Assembly (NCBI RefSeq): GCF_028288465.1
Contig: NZ_JAQBNR010000024.1
Span: forward strand, 124,001-188,000
Reading direction: 5' to 3'
Length of the DNA stretch: 64,000 nt
From: Ferruginibacter sp.
GTDB lineage: Bacteria; Bacteroidota; Bacteroidia; Chitinophagales; Chitinophagaceae
A program made the translations under genes and the position numbers. Positions 38,882 to 48,918 of this stretch are shown in pieces (the first letter of the stretch is position 1; each line of letters opens with the position of its first letter). The notes beneath the pieces were generated by a model that saw nothing but the letters and a program-made list of their open reading frames with translations, was not told where the DNA came from and did not search any database.

Positions 38882-40210
38882 TTAATAATTTTTGACACTG
38901 AGCTCTACCCGGCGATTTTTAGCTCGTCCGGCAGCTGTTTTATTGTCCGCTACCGGTTTATCCTGGCCGTAACCATTGGCTGTTAGCCTGGCTGCATCAA
39001 TCTTTTTACTTTCTATATACGCAGCCACTGCTTTAGCCCGGCTTTCGCTTAAAAGTTGGTTCTTATCTGCCTTACCTGTATTATCTGTATGCCCATCAAT
39101 AGCTAATTTATAAGATGGATTATCAGCTAAAATTTTTGCCACCTCATTCAATGATTTGAATGACTTTGGTAACAGTTTGGAACTGCCGGTAGAAAAGAAA
39201 ATATTTTTCGCTGCCACGTTGATTTTTTCAATCACCTTTTTATCAATTACAGGGCAACCAAAATTATCTGCCGTACCCACTTCATTGGGACATTTGTCAT
39301 CTTCATCATTTACTCCATCCCCGTCTGTATCCGGTACAGGACAACCCTGGTAGCGGGCTACACCGGCAACAGCAGGGCATTTATCGTTTTCGTCATTGAT
39401 GCCGTCATGATCGGCATCGGGTACAGGGCAACCATTATAACGTGCAAGACCGGCTACGTCCGGACATTTATCATCCGCATCAGTAATACCATCACCGTCT
39501 TTATCAGGGCATCCCTGCAAAGAAACAACGCCCGCTACATCAGGACATCTATCCAGGGAATCTACAATACCATCGCCATCCCTGTCTTTCACCGGCGCAG
39601 CTACCGGAACAGGCAATTGTTTTGGGGCAACCTCTTTTTTCGGAAAAAGATTACCTCCAATTCCAATACTATGGTAGAAATGATAGTTAACTGTTTCAGT
39701 CACCCGCATCCGGTATTGCGAGTTTAAAATAACAAAAGCATCCTTGGCAATATTGAACTGCAAACCTACTCCCAGGGGGATAAAAGCACCGTAATAACCT
39801 CTATATTTAGATGCACCCACACCACTGGTAAGAAAAGGAGAAACAAAATATTTATCAGTCAGCAGTTTTACATTTACGGTAGCAGCTACTTCCATTAAAA
39901 AACTTTCATTGATCGAAACGGGCGCTCCGGGAACTGGATAGTTGAGAAAAGATCCGGCAGCCGTTGCAACAAAATCTGCGTGTTCACTTAAGCCCTGTAT
40001 GTAGCTAAGCCCGATACCTCCTTTTAACCTGCCACTGGCAGAATAATTTTTTAATGCCGTAGCCAATCCCGAAGACCTGATTTCTGAAGCTGTTTGAAAA
40101 TCGTTTTTCAACAAATGAATTGCAAATGAAGGTTGCCTGGTGTAATCCGTTTGGCCGTATGTAGTAGCAGTCAAAATAACGGCTGACAAGTATACAATGA
40201 ATTTTTTCAT
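38882..40210 (-). CDS. OmpA family protein with thrombospondin type 3 repeats
   Basis: 442 residues: a signal peptide (MKKFIVYLSAVILTATTYGQ), an N-terminal outer-membrane beta-barrel-like domain, then four calcium-binding type 3 repeats (for example DKDGDGITDADDKCPDVAG), and a C-terminal OmpA domain that binds peptidoglycan (NIFFSTGSSKLL, LAIDGHTDNTGKADKNQLLS, then GRAKNRRVEL). It anchors the outer membrane to the cell wall. It lies downstream of RlpA and an L,D-transpeptidase on the same strand, so the three may form an envelope operon. A TACTTTTG box lies 24-31 bp before the ATG, without a clear -33. Confidence 0.93.
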   Translation of the reverse strand: MKKFIVYLSAVILTATTYGQTDYTRQPSFAIHLLKNDFQTASEIRSSGLATALKNYSASGRLKGGIGLSYIQGLSEHADFVATAAGSFLNYPVPGAPVSINESFLMEVAATVNVKLLTDKYFVSPFLTSGVGASKYRGYYGAFIPLGVGLQFNIAKDAFVILNSQYRMRVTETVNYHFYHSIGIGGNLFPKKEVAPKQLPVPVAAPVKDRDGDGIVDSLDRCPDVAGVVSLQGCPDKDGDGITDADDKCPDVAGLARYNGCPVPDADHDGINDENDKCPAVAGVARYQGCPVPDTDGDGVNDEDDKCPNEVGTADNFGCPVIDKKVIEKINVAAKNIFFSTGSSKLLPKSFKSLNEVAKILADNPSYKLAIDGHTDNTGKADKNQLLSESRAKAVAAYIESKKIDAARLTANGYGQDKPVADNKTAAGRAKNRRVELSVKNY

Positions 40211-40293
40211 ATGAAGTGCAGTTTTGCTGAAGACAAAAGTAACTGCTTAGGATTAAATCTTAAAATTAATTACCGACACTTGTTTCTGTGCTA

Positions 40294-40722
40294 TTACAGC
40301 TGTGGCCTTGTCTTTCCAAGCACTTCTACTTTTACTTTTACAATACCCTGTGATTTGTAACCAAGTGAAATTGCTGTTGCCCTTGTAAGGTCAACAATAC
40401 GTTTCATTTTCGGATGCATCCTGTCATTGACTTTTACAATGGCGGAGTTGCCATTTTTTACATTGGTTACTTTTATCCAGGTGCCGAAAGGTAATATGTT
40501 ACAAGCGCATGTTAATTTGTCCTGGCTAAAAATTTCGCCACTTGCTGTTTGTCGGCCGTTGAACTTGTTGGCATAAAAACTTGCAGTACCATATAAAATC
40601 CGCCTGGAGGCATGAACGGGCTTGCTTTCTTTTGCGGTTGACTGGGCGAAGGTGCCAGTATATTGATGCAGACAAAAGAACATAATAATAACAGACCTTA
40701 CTGTAGGGTAAAAGTTTTTCAT
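40294..40722 (-). CDS. rlpA: RlpA-like septal ring lytic transglycosylase
   Basis: A 142-residue protein with a signal peptide and a single double-psi beta-barrel: YGTASFYANKFNGRQTASGE, LPFGTWIKVTNVKNGNSAIV and the catalytic-region KVNDRMH. RlpA acts on peptidoglycan lacking stem peptides at the division site. There is no SPOR domain, unlike the enteric protein. It lies 42 bp downstream of an L,D-transpeptidase, consistent with a shared role in wall remodelling. Confidence 0.87.
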   Translation of the reverse strand: MKNFYPTVRSVIIMFFCLHQYTGTFAQSTAKESKPVHASRRILYGTASFYANKFNGRQTASGEIFSQDKLTCACNILPFGTWIKVTNVKNGNSAIVKVNDRMHPKMKRIVDLTRATAISLGYKSQGIVKVKVEVLGKTRPQL

Positions 40723-40764
40723 GCAAGGAAATTGAATCGTTGGTTAAGGGATTGGAGTTATTGG

Positions 40765-42468
40765 TTATTTATCAGTAAAATATTTTTCTCTGATTATCTT
40801 GTCTTCACCATAAATATCGTCATAAAATTTTATTTTACCATTCCTGGCCTCGCAGGTAAAATACCGGATGAATAATGATATTTTATTCTTCACCCCGATT
40901 CTTTTATTCTCTTTTCTGTCAAGCCAGCTCATAATCGAATCGGTAGTGTAACGTAAAGTTTCGCCTGGCTTTACATTCATGCTATCATTTCTTGCAATAT
41001 AAAAAGCCAGTTTCTGCCATTCCTGTACTCTCACACAACCGTGACTCAACGCCCTGGTAGCATTCTTAAATAAGTAACGCTGATTGGTGTCATGTAAGTA
41101 TACGGCATAGGCATTACTAAAATTAAATTTCATAATACCCAGTGCATTATCATCCCCGCTTCCCTGCATAATTTTATATGGAATGCCTTTGGTGTATTTG
41201 CTCCATTTTACATCGCTGCCGTTTACAGTTTCACCTTTATCGTTTACCAGGTGAAGCCCAATTCCATCTAAGTAGTTGGGATTAGTTTTGAGTTTGGGTA
41301 AATACTGCTTTACAATAATACTATTGGGTACCGTCCATGTTGGGTACGTAACCATATCTGTGATGTAGCTATTGAGCAAGGGTGTACGGGTAGCAGGCTT
41401 GCCACAAATAATTTTAGATTGTATCACAATTGTATCATGATCTATCAACTGCATGTAGTAGGCAGGTAGATTTACCCAGATATATTTTTCAGGCATTGAG
41501 TCAGGTAACTGCCTGTACCTGTCCAATGTAATGGCGATTCTTTTAAAGCGTTCAGCATCATTGTTGTTCAACGTTTTGATCAGGCCGGCAGAAATCATTC
41601 CATCCTGTTTGATTCCTTTAAGATGCTGAAATTTTTTAATAGCGGCCTTTAATTGCACAGTGTCCGGTAGGGAAGTCCCAGGTTCAATACACTTGCTTTC
41701 GCTAAGCCGTTTCTGCAATTTTTTTATAAAAGATAAAGAATCTTTTTCATCGTTGGTTTTAAAAGGATATGTAACGTAGGTATAGGTGCGCTTGTCCATA
41801 CTGTCTAAAAACCGAGGTATACAGTCCTTTAATGCCCGGTAGCCCTCATTGGCAGGTTGCAATGCATTCAGTGCATTTGTAAGTTGCCCTGCAGATAATA
41901 AGTTTGCAAGCGTGGCTGAATAAAATGTGTCTGTCAATTCTTTCTTATTAAACGAAATACTGTCCTTGCTTAAATGCCCCTGCTTTAAATCCTTTACAAG
42001 ATGTATAAAACCATCGGTCAGCATCAGGTCGGCCTTTGTCCATAGATTGGCATCCATTCGCTTCATGGAATCATTATCCAGTGAAGCTTTGATTTTTTGG
42101 AGTTTTTTAAAATGATAGTCATTAGGAAACAAGCCCTGCCACGCAGCATGTTCAATAAAATAATACAATGAATCTGCCAGCGGCTCCCACTTTTCTTTGT
42201 GACTCCATATATTATTAAAATCATTCCCTGCATAAAAACTATTTACGGGTCCGGTAAACTGCAAATGAATAGTGTCGCCGATATCGCCATTGTGCTGCAA
42301 TGCATACTCTAGCACATCTTGAATAGTCTGGCTGGTTTGCTTATCCATTTTTTCCGGCGTACTAACTATAATCGGCTCATTGTGAGCTTTCCTATTGTGA
42401 CAACCGCTTACGAAAAAAAACACGAAGACACAAAGAAGTGATAAAAGGTTATTCTTGAGATGGTTCAT
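40765..42468 (-). CDS. L,D-transpeptidase (YkuD domain), lipoprotein
   Basis: 567 residues from the ATG at 42468, which places a lipoprotein signal at the front (LSLLCVFVFFFVSGC). A longer frame to 42558 adds 30 residues that would bury the signal. A scaffold region and a peptidoglycan-binding-like segment (LKAAIKKFQHLKGIKQDGMI) precede the YkuD domain, which carries ATRALSHGCVRVQEW with the catalytic cysteine. It makes meso-diaminopimelate cross-links or anchors proteins in the wall. The overall layout resembles enteric LdtD/YcbB. First gene of the group ldt-rlpA-ompA-like. Confidence 0.92.
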   Translation of the reverse strand: MNHLKNNLLSLLCVFVFFFVSGCHNRKAHNEPIIVSTPEKMDKQTSQTIQDVLEYALQHNGDIGDTIHLQFTGPVNSFYAGNDFNNIWSHKEKWEPLADSLYYFIEHAAWQGLFPNDYHFKKLQKIKASLDNDSMKRMDANLWTKADLMLTDGFIHLVKDLKQGHLSKDSISFNKKELTDTFYSATLANLLSAGQLTNALNALQPANEGYRALKDCIPRFLDSMDKRTYTYVTYPFKTNDEKDSLSFIKKLQKRLSESKCIEPGTSLPDTVQLKAAIKKFQHLKGIKQDGMISAGLIKTLNNNDAERFKRIAITLDRYRQLPDSMPEKYIWVNLPAYYMQLIDHDTIVIQSKIICGKPATRTPLLNSYITDMVTYPTWTVPNSIIVKQYLPKLKTNPNYLDGIGLHLVNDKGETVNGSDVKWSKYTKGIPYKIMQGSGDDNALGIMKFNFSNAYAVYLHDTNQRYLFKNATRALSHGCVRVQEWQKLAFYIARNDSMNVKPGETLRYTTDSIMSWLDRKENKRIGVKNKISLFIRYFTCEARNGKIKFYDDIYGEDKIIREKYFTDK

Positions 42469-42981
42469 ATATAAGGTAAATATTGCTAATTTTTGGAAAC
42501 GGATATTCTCAGGAAAAACTAAAGTCATATAATTGCGATACAAGATAACAAATAGCATTAATATAGCGGTAGTTTACTGCCTCCTTTTTATGTGTCCCAC
42601 AAGATTCAGTAGTATAAAATGCGCCTGCAGCTAATTATTGTAACTGTGATAAAGTAGTGATATTACAACGTAACACATCCTTGCATTAAAAATAGAAAGT
42701 ATAAAAAAAATTGATAGAACCTTACAGCTTAAACTGCAATACCCTACAATTGATGATTTTGCACACCCGTAATTTGCCAGTACCTGCAAGCGTTTATACA
42801 AGCACAGCATCACCTCTGTACACCATTCTTTAAAATACATTTGTACCCGGGCCAAAAATATTCATGGGTTATTGTATTCAGGCAGAAGTTTTTTGGTACT
42901 ATAAAAAATGCAAAAGCCTGTTACCATTGAAATGATAGCCACGGCATATTTGTTTATATTGTGATCTAATCCCCGCTTTTA
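42469..42981. other. Divergent intergenic region, no gene supported
   Basis: 513 bp between the divergent L,D-transpeptidase and methyltransferase genes. A 74-codon minus-strand frame (42631-42855) has no homology and unfavourable composition and is not called. A loose CATATTTG lies near 42947 before the methyltransferase with a TTG 15 nt upstream; it is not a clean promoter. No hairpin or riboswitch was recognised. Confidence 0.35.
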
Positions 42982-44055
42982 ATGAAGGAGTCCGATAATT
43001 TTAAAGAATACATTACCGCTTTTGAAGCCAGGCTTGATCATGTTATAATTAATGATATTTCCCCCGAATTGTACTGCAAAAAATATTTGGCGCATCTTTT
43101 AAAACATAAAAAATATTACCTGTCCATTTATGCGGATGTGTTGCAAAAAGTGGTCCGGCATGGTGTACAAGACAAGGCAAATATTGTATTGGTAGATTTT
43201 GGAGCGGGTAATGGGCTGTTGGGCCTATTTGGAAAATTCTGTGGATTTAAAAAAGTTTTTGTCAACGACATTGATGAGAAGTTTGTACATGCTGCCAGAC
43301 GCCTTGCTGAGCAACTGGAAATTAAAATGGATGGGTATATACCTGGCGATATCAACGCTGTAAAAGCCCATTTTAAAAATGAAGCGCCGGATGCGGTTGC
43401 AGGGACAGATGTAATTGAACATATCTATAGCCTGGAAGAATTCTTCGCCTGTATTCAGCAAATGAACCAATTGATGATCACAGTTTTTACAACTGCATCC
43501 AACCCTGCTAATTTTTTAAAAGTTAATAGTTTAAAAAAGCTGCAGCTAAAAGACGAACTGGAAGGAGGAACGCCCGATGACGATGTTTTATTTGGGGAAA
43601 CTGCCTTGCAACCTTTTATAAAAATACGGGAAGCAATTATCGGGAAATATAGCAGTGGCTTAAACTGTGTTATTGTTAAGGAGCTGGCGAAAGCTACAAG
43701 GGGTAAAAACGAACTTGATATTGCAGGGGCAGTTAAAGAATTCAGCGTATCTGGAAAGATGCCTTTACCACCCACAGGTACAAATACCTGTAACCCCATC
43801 AGCGGCAGCTGGACTGAAAGAATATTGTCCCTGGAGGAGTATACCCGCATTTATAACGCCTTCGGCTTTAGCATTCAATTCTACAATGGCTTTTACAATG
43901 TATATGACGGCGGTATCAAAAAATATTTAAAAAAAATGCTGAATGCGGCTATCGCTATTGCAGGCAATACAATTGCTCCATATATCGTGATTGTAGGTTA
44001 CCCGATAAACAGGCAAATTAAATTACGCAATGATTCAATACCTACCCCTAAATAA
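42982..44055 (+). CDS. SAM-dependent methyltransferase
   Basis: A 357-residue protein with a Rossmann motif I (VLVDFGAGNGLLGLFGKF), motif II VFVNDIDEKFVHAA, and a VAGTDVIEHIYSLEEFFACI post-motif typical of class I methyltransferases. The C-terminal 200 residues include a long substrate-like segment with no recognised family and a final hydrophobic helix. It stands alone between the envelope and aromatic amino acid clusters. Substrate unknown. Confidence 0.8.
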   Translation: MKESDNFKEYITAFEARLDHVIINDISPELYCKKYLAHLLKHKKYYLSIYADVLQKVVRHGVQDKANIVLVDFGAGNGLLGLFGKFCGFKKVFVNDIDEKFVHAARRLAEQLEIKMDGYIPGDINAVKAHFKNEAPDAVAGTDVIEHIYSLEEFFACIQQMNQLMITVFTTASNPANFLKVNSLKKLQLKDELEGGTPDDDVLFGETALQPFIKIREAIIGKYSSGLNCVIVKELAKATRGKNELDIAGAVKEFSVSGKMPLPPTGTNTCNPISGSWTERILSLEEYTRIYNAFGFSIQFYNGFYNVYDGGIKKYLKKMLNAAIAIAGNTIAPYIVIVGYPINRQIKLRNDSIPTPK

Positions 44056-44095
44056 TGGGAAAGAAACAATTGCGCCAGCAAGGTGGGTAAGTTTT

Positions 44096-45085
44096 TTAAA
44101 CTATGCGGCGGATATTCTGTTCCAGCATCATCAAATCAGCTAAAACAAAGGCTGTTACTGCTTCCAACACAACTGGCACCCTTAACGCGATGCAAAGATC
44201 ATGTCTGCCTTTTACGGAAAAATCTTCAGTTTCGCCAGTTTCTATATTGAGCGTGTGTTGAATTTTTGGAGTGGAAGATGTGGGTTTGATAGCTATCCGG
44301 AATACCAGTTCGTTGCTATTGCTAATGCCACCAACAATGCCACCTGCGTGATTGGTCACAGTTTTTCCGCTACTGTCAGCAATGGCATCATTGTGCTCAC
44401 TGCCGTACATGCGGGCGGCCGCAAACCCGGTTCCAAATTCAATCCCTCTTACCGCAGGTATTGCAAAAACAGCGTGGCCAATCATCGATTCTGCTGAATC
44501 AAAAAATGGTTCGCCCAAACCAACGGGTAAGCCATTTACTTTACATTCCACAATGCCTCCAATAGTATCTTTCGCATCAATGGCTTTTTGCAGACCAGCT
44601 TCCATATCTGTTTCGCCACCTATTTCAAGTATGGTGGATACGATGCTGATGTTAGTTAATAATTTCTTCGCTACCACGCCTGCAGCAACCAGGCAAACGG
44701 TAAGCCTTCCGCTGAAATGGCCTCCGCCCCTGTAATCTTCAAAGCCGCCAAACTTTTTTGTAGCAACAAAATCTGCATGTCCGGGTCTTGGTACCGCCCG
44801 TTGCTTTTCATAATCGCCGCTGCGGGTATTGGTATTGTCGAACAGGATGGTGATGGGAGCGCCGGTCGTTTTACCGTTATACACGCCATTCATAATCCTC
44901 GGCAGGTCGGCTTCCTTACGGGGTGTGGTTCCTTTAGCTCCTGCTTTTCTTCTTTCAATGTCAGCGGTAAAATCATCCACAGCCAATGGCATACCTGCAG
45001 GGCACCCATCAATATTAATACCCACACATTCGCCGTGCGATTCTCCAAAAATGCTTACCCTGAATATTCTTCCGAAACTGTTCAT
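44096..45085 (-). CDS. aroC: Chorismate synthase
   Basis: 329 residues, slightly short but complete, starting MNSFGRIFRVSIFGESHGEC with the family signature FGESHG. HAGGIVGGISNSNEL and the late KGRHDLCIALRVPVVLEA are also there. The enzyme eliminates phosphate from EPSP to give chorismate using reduced FMN. It is the last gene of the aromatic operon, 74 bp after aroA. Confidence 0.97.
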   Translation of the reverse strand: MNSFGRIFRVSIFGESHGECVGINIDGCPAGMPLAVDDFTADIERRKAGAKGTTPRKEADLPRIMNGVYNGKTTGAPITILFDNTNTRSGDYEKQRAVPRPGHADFVATKKFGGFEDYRGGGHFSGRLTVCLVAAGVVAKKLLTNISIVSTILEIGGETDMEAGLQKAIDAKDTIGGIVECKVNGLPVGLGEPFFDSAESMIGHAVFAIPAVRGIEFGTGFAAARMYGSEHNDAIADSSGKTVTNHAGGIVGGISNSNELVFRIAIKPTSSTPKIQHTLNIETGETEDFSVKGRHDLCIALRVPVVLEAVTAFVLADLMMLEQNIRRIV

Positions 45086-45159
45086 AAATGTTATCTGGTT
45101 ACCCTGTCACTTCATTTCAACAGGCTTTATTGTTTATACTAAACTTAATTGAACCGCTG

Positions 45160-46440
45160 CTAATTAACCGCTGCACCTAATTGCCTTAAGTGTTGATAAA
45201 AGCCGGGATAGGATTTATCAATTGCCTCCGCATCCTTGATGGTGGTTACTCCCCTTGCTTTTAAACCCGCAACTGCGCAGGCCATCGCAATCCTGTGATC
45301 ATGATGAGAATAAACGGAAGCGCCATGAACACCATGACCACCCTCTATTAACATCAAATCATCCTGCAATGTTATTTTAATCCCCATTTTACCAAACTCT
45401 TCCTGTAAGGTTAATCCCCGGTTACTTTCTTTATGTGCTAAACGCCTAACGCCTTCAATTGCAGTAGTACCGTTACAATACGCGGCTAATGCAACAAGCG
45501 GCGGAAATAAATCGGGACAATCGCTAGCATCAAAGTGAAAAGCTTTTAAGCCGCTGCTGCCTGTTGCCGGCAAACCAATTTCTATCTGCTTTTCTTGTAT
45601 GGAAATGCTGCTACCGCAATCAATTAACGCCTTCAAAATTGCTTTATCTGCCTGCGTAGAATGAGTATCTAATCCTTCTACGGTTATCTTACCTGCAACT
45701 GCGCCTGCCACCAATAAAAAAGCTCCGCCGCTCCAATCCCCTTCAACCGTATATTTAATGAGTTTACCGGTTTCATTTCTTACTGGGTTCACCACAAACG
45801 ATTCATAATTGTTGTTAACAACATCATACCCGAAATGATGCATCACCTGCAAGGTAAGATCGATGTATGGTTTGCTTTTTAACCCGGTTACTTTGATGGT
45901 TACCGACTCGCTGGCAGCATTTCCATACGCCATCAACAAGCCCGTTAAAAATTGAGAACTCAGCGATCCATCAATGGTAATGTCTTTGGGCTGCAACGGG
46001 CCGGTTATTTCAATGGGCAGTTTGCCGTTGTTTGATTGAATGGCAATATCCAGTTGCGGAAAGATGTCATCAAAAAAATTCATTGGCCTCGTCAACAGGC
46101 TGCCAGTGCCATTGATACGAATTGGGTTTTGGCTTAACGCGGCAATAGGTGCAAACATACGGATACCTAAACCACTTTCGCCGCAGTTTATTTCACTGCC
46201 TGATGGCTGAACTCCGTTACTGTCAACAGTTATATAATTATCAGCAGCAGATGCGATAGTGGCCCCAAGTAGTTGAATTACTTCCAACGCCGCAAGGTCA
46301 TCATTGCTTTTACCCGGATTTTCAATAATTGTTTTACCCTTATTCAACAGGGCAGCGGCACAAGCACGCTGCATAGAACTCTTGGATGTGGGCGCACTAA
46401 TAATTCCTGAAACAGCAGAAGGTTGAATGGTTACAGTCAT
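45160..46440 (-). CDS. aroA: 3-phosphoshikimate 1-carboxyvinyltransferase (EPSP synthase)
   Basis: 426 residues, normal length. Visible family segments are SKSSMQRACAAALLNKGKTI, GESGLGIRMFAPIAAL, GSLLTRPMNFFDDI and DGSLSSQFLTGLLMAYG. A C-terminal HDHRIAMACAVAGL with catalytic residues follows. It adds enolpyruvate from PEP to shikimate 3-phosphate. It sits between aroB and aroC in the operon. Glyphosate sensitivity class was not judged. Confidence 0.96.
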   Translation of the reverse strand: MTVTIQPSAVSGIISAPTSKSSMQRACAAALLNKGKTIIENPGKSNDDLAALEVIQLLGATIASAADNYITVDSNGVQPSGSEINCGESGLGIRMFAPIAALSQNPIRINGTGSLLTRPMNFFDDIFPQLDIAIQSNNGKLPIEITGPLQPKDITIDGSLSSQFLTGLLMAYGNAASESVTIKVTGLKSKPYIDLTLQVMHHFGYDVVNNNYESFVVNPVRNETGKLIKYTVEGDWSGGAFLLVAGAVAGKITVEGLDTHSTQADKAILKALIDCGSSISIQEKQIEIGLPATGSSGLKAFHFDASDCPDLFPPLVALAAYCNGTTAIEGVRRLAHKESNRGLTLQEEFGKMGIKITLQDDLMLIEGGHGVHGASVYSHHDHRIAMACAVAGLKARGVTTIKDAEAIDKSYPGFYQHLRQLGAAVN

Positions 46441-46508
46441 GATTATACTTAAGTCTTTGCAAAAGTTAGGGAACGTATGTGTGTAATTAGTTCCATAACA
46501 GGTTCTGT

Positions 46509-47561
46509 TTAACGGATCAAATTTTCCAGTTCGTTCATGCCAATAGGTTGAATCATAGCCTGCCCTATTTTATTCAGCAGGATGAAATTCATTGTATTGC
46601 TAGACCGCTTTTTATCCATTTTTAGTATTTCCCAAATCTTTTCTTTATCAAAGTCAAATTGTGTTGGTAGCTGATATTGTTCCAGCAACTCTTTTATTTG
46701 GTTGGCTTCGGAAGTAGAAAAATTATTTACAGATACTGAAATATCTGTAGCGGCCATCATGCCAATACTTACAGCATGTCCATGTGGAAGCTGGTACATA
46801 TTTTCGATAGCATGCCCCAGTGTATGGCCAAAATTTAAGAGCTTACGGTCGCCCTGTTCAAACTCATCATTTACTACCACGGCTGTTTTTATCTGAACAT
46901 TTTTTTCAATAAGTGCTGCCAGTTTATTTGCATCGGATTTAAAACTTTCGATTGACTCCTTTTGCAGCAATTCAAATAAAGCGGTATCTTTTATACAGGC
47001 ATGTTTAATTACTTCAGCAAAGCCATTGATCCATTGGTCTGTGGGCAAGGTTTGCAAAAGCGCATAATCGAATAATAAAAACTCTGGTTGTTTTATCAGC
47101 CCCACCAGGTTTTTATATATGCCAACATCCACCCCGTTTTTACCACCAATTGAAGCATCAACCATTGCAAGAATAGTAGTTGGTACAAAACCAAACTTTA
47201 CACCCCGCATGTAGATACTGGCGGCATAGCCCGTAATATCTGTTACCACACCACCACCAACGCCCACAATAAAAGTGTTTCTGTCTGCATTTTTTGCTAT
47301 CAGTTCTTTCACGATGAAATCAACCGTTGACTGCTGTTTATGCTCTTCACCTGCCGGCAGCACAATGGTCTGCCAGCCATCAAATAATGTTTGATGGCTC
47401 TGAAAAACATTGCTATCTGTAATTAAGACAGTTTTTTGTCTGCTTACAACCTGTTCAAGATGAGCAAACGTGGCGTCAAAATAATATACACCATCAAAAT
47501 TTCCACCAGCGGGTAACGCCTCGGCAGAACCTGACAATGAGGAAACCTTTATAATTTTCAT
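46509..47561 (-). CDS. aroB: 3-dehydroquinate synthase
   Basis: 350 residues. The NAD-binding and active-site blocks are present: VGVGGGVVTDITGYAASIYM, GFVPTTILAMVDASIGGKNG, and LLNFGHTLGHAIENMYQLPH with metal-binding histidines. It converts DAHP to 3-dehydroquinate, the second shikimate step. It lies 101 bp after the DAHP synthase gene in the operon. Confidence 0.97.
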   Translation of the reverse strand: MKIIKVSSLSGSAEALPAGGNFDGVYYFDATFAHLEQVVSRQKTVLITDSNVFQSHQTLFDGWQTIVLPAGEEHKQQSTVDFIVKELIAKNADRNTFIVGVGGGVVTDITGYAASIYMRGVKFGFVPTTILAMVDASIGGKNGVDVGIYKNLVGLIKQPEFLLFDYALLQTLPTDQWINGFAEVIKHACIKDTALFELLQKESIESFKSDANKLAALIEKNVQIKTAVVVNDEFEQGDRKLLNFGHTLGHAIENMYQLPHGHAVSIGMMAATDISVSVNNFSTSEANQIKELLEQYQLPTQFDFDKEKIWEILKMDKKRSSNTMNFILLNKIGQAMIQPIGMNELENLIR

Positions 47562-47662
47562 ACAACAACCTTAATAAAAAATTAGCATCCTGAGTAATGT
47601 CTTACTCCTCTCAATCAAATCAAAAATTCTTTGTTAATTGCAAAAATAATTTCTCCAACTTT

Positions 47663-48751
47663 TTAACTATTCATCACCTTGTTTTGATGGTTGATACTTT
47701 CCAAATGCACTGCATCAAAATATTTGGTGATAAAGTCCTGGCTTAACCCCAGTTTATCGCCTTTGTTAATCGCCTTCTGCAAAATATCATTCCATCGGTT
47801 GGTTTGCAAAATGGTTATGTTATTCGCTCTTTTATATTCACCAATTTTATCAGCAATTTTCATGCGCTGCGCAATCAATGCAAGCAACTCATCATCTACA
47901 TGATTGATTTGCTCACGAAGTGTGGCAAGGGCGGTAATGAACTCCTGCTTGTCTGTTGCTTCGGAACGCCAGATCAATGCATCCAGCATTTCAGATAAGC
48001 GTTCGGGGGTTATTTGTTGTTTTGCATCACTCCACGCATTATCAGGATCAATATGGCTTTCAATCATCACGCCATCAAAATCAAGGTCAATACTTTTTTG
48101 AGAAATTGACTGCAGATTAGTTCTGTTACCACAGATATGAGAAGGATCGCAGATTAAAATCATTTCCGGAAAACGACGCTTCATTTCGATGGGCAAATGC
48201 CACATAGGAGCGTTACGGTACTCTGTGTTTCCGTAGTTTGAAAATCCCCGGTGTATCATACCAACTTGTTTAATTCCTGCTTTCTGTATGCGCTCAATAG
48301 CTCCAGTCCACAGTTCAAGATCAGGATTAATGGGATTTTTAATCAGCACAGGTACATCAACACCACGCAGGGCATCTGCTACTTCCTGCACACTAAAAGG
48401 ATTTACGGTTGTTCTTGCACCAATCCAAAGCATGTCAGTATCAAAATGCAATGCATCTTCCACATGTTTTGCGGTAGCAACTTCCACAGTAGTTGGCATG
48501 CCCGTAATTTTTTTCGCCTGGGCCATCCACGATAAGCCTTTTGCGCCAATTCCTTCAAATAAACCTGGCTTTGTGCGGGGTTTCCAGATGCCTGCACGTA
48601 GTACATCTACCTTACCTGTTTTAGCAAGCCGGGTAGCAGTTTCAATCACCTGCTCTTCTGTTTCGGCACTGCACGGGCCACTAATAATTAATGGGCGCTT
48701 GGTCCATTTTTCCTGCATTAACTGTTTCATTGTCTTGTTTTCTGTTTGCAT
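47663..48751 (-). CDS. Bifunctional DAHP synthase / chorismate mutase (AroQ type)
   Basis: About 362 residues from the ATG at 48751 (MQTENKTMKQLMQEKW). The N-terminal domain is a DAHP synthase of the KDO8P-like class (PLIISGPCSAETEEQVIETA, FCRAG-like VLRAGIWKPRTKPGLFEGIG, and a GNRTNLQS metal region). From about residue 270 a chorismate mutase domain follows (LREQINHVDDELLALIAQRM and KIADKIGEYKRAN). The fusion couples the first committed step to the branch toward phenylalanine and tyrosine, common in Bacteroidota. It is preceded by a 167-bp spacer after the GNAT gene. Confidence 0.95.
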   Translation of the reverse strand: MQTENKTMKQLMQEKWTKRPLIISGPCSAETEEQVIETATRLAKTGKVDVLRAGIWKPRTKPGLFEGIGAKGLSWMAQAKKITGMPTTVEVATAKHVEDALHFDTDMLWIGARTTVNPFSVQEVADALRGVDVPVLIKNPINPDLELWTGAIERIQKAGIKQVGMIHRGFSNYGNTEYRNAPMWHLPIEMKRRFPEMILICDPSHICGNRTNLQSISQKSIDLDFDGVMIESHIDPDNAWSDAKQQITPERLSEMLDALIWRSEATDKQEFITALATLREQINHVDDELLALIAQRMKIADKIGEYKRANNITILQTNRWNDILQKAINKGDKLGLSQDFITKYFDAVHLESINHQNKVMNS

Positions 48752-48918
48752 TGTAAAATTAGTTTTTGTTACCAACATTTATTCGTCCTATTTGTACAGT
48801 TACTCTAATTGTAACCATTCTCTTTTATCGTAAACTCCGTCAATTCACAGTCAATACCCTTTGTGTCCTCCCTCATTAATACCATTCTCCCATAATAGTA
48901 ACTCTGCTTATCGCTGAT

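Noticed and set aside
42631..42855. 74-codon minus-strand ORF in the gap before the methyltransferase
   Set aside because: No homology signal, odd composition, no promoter or ribosome site and no conserved start.
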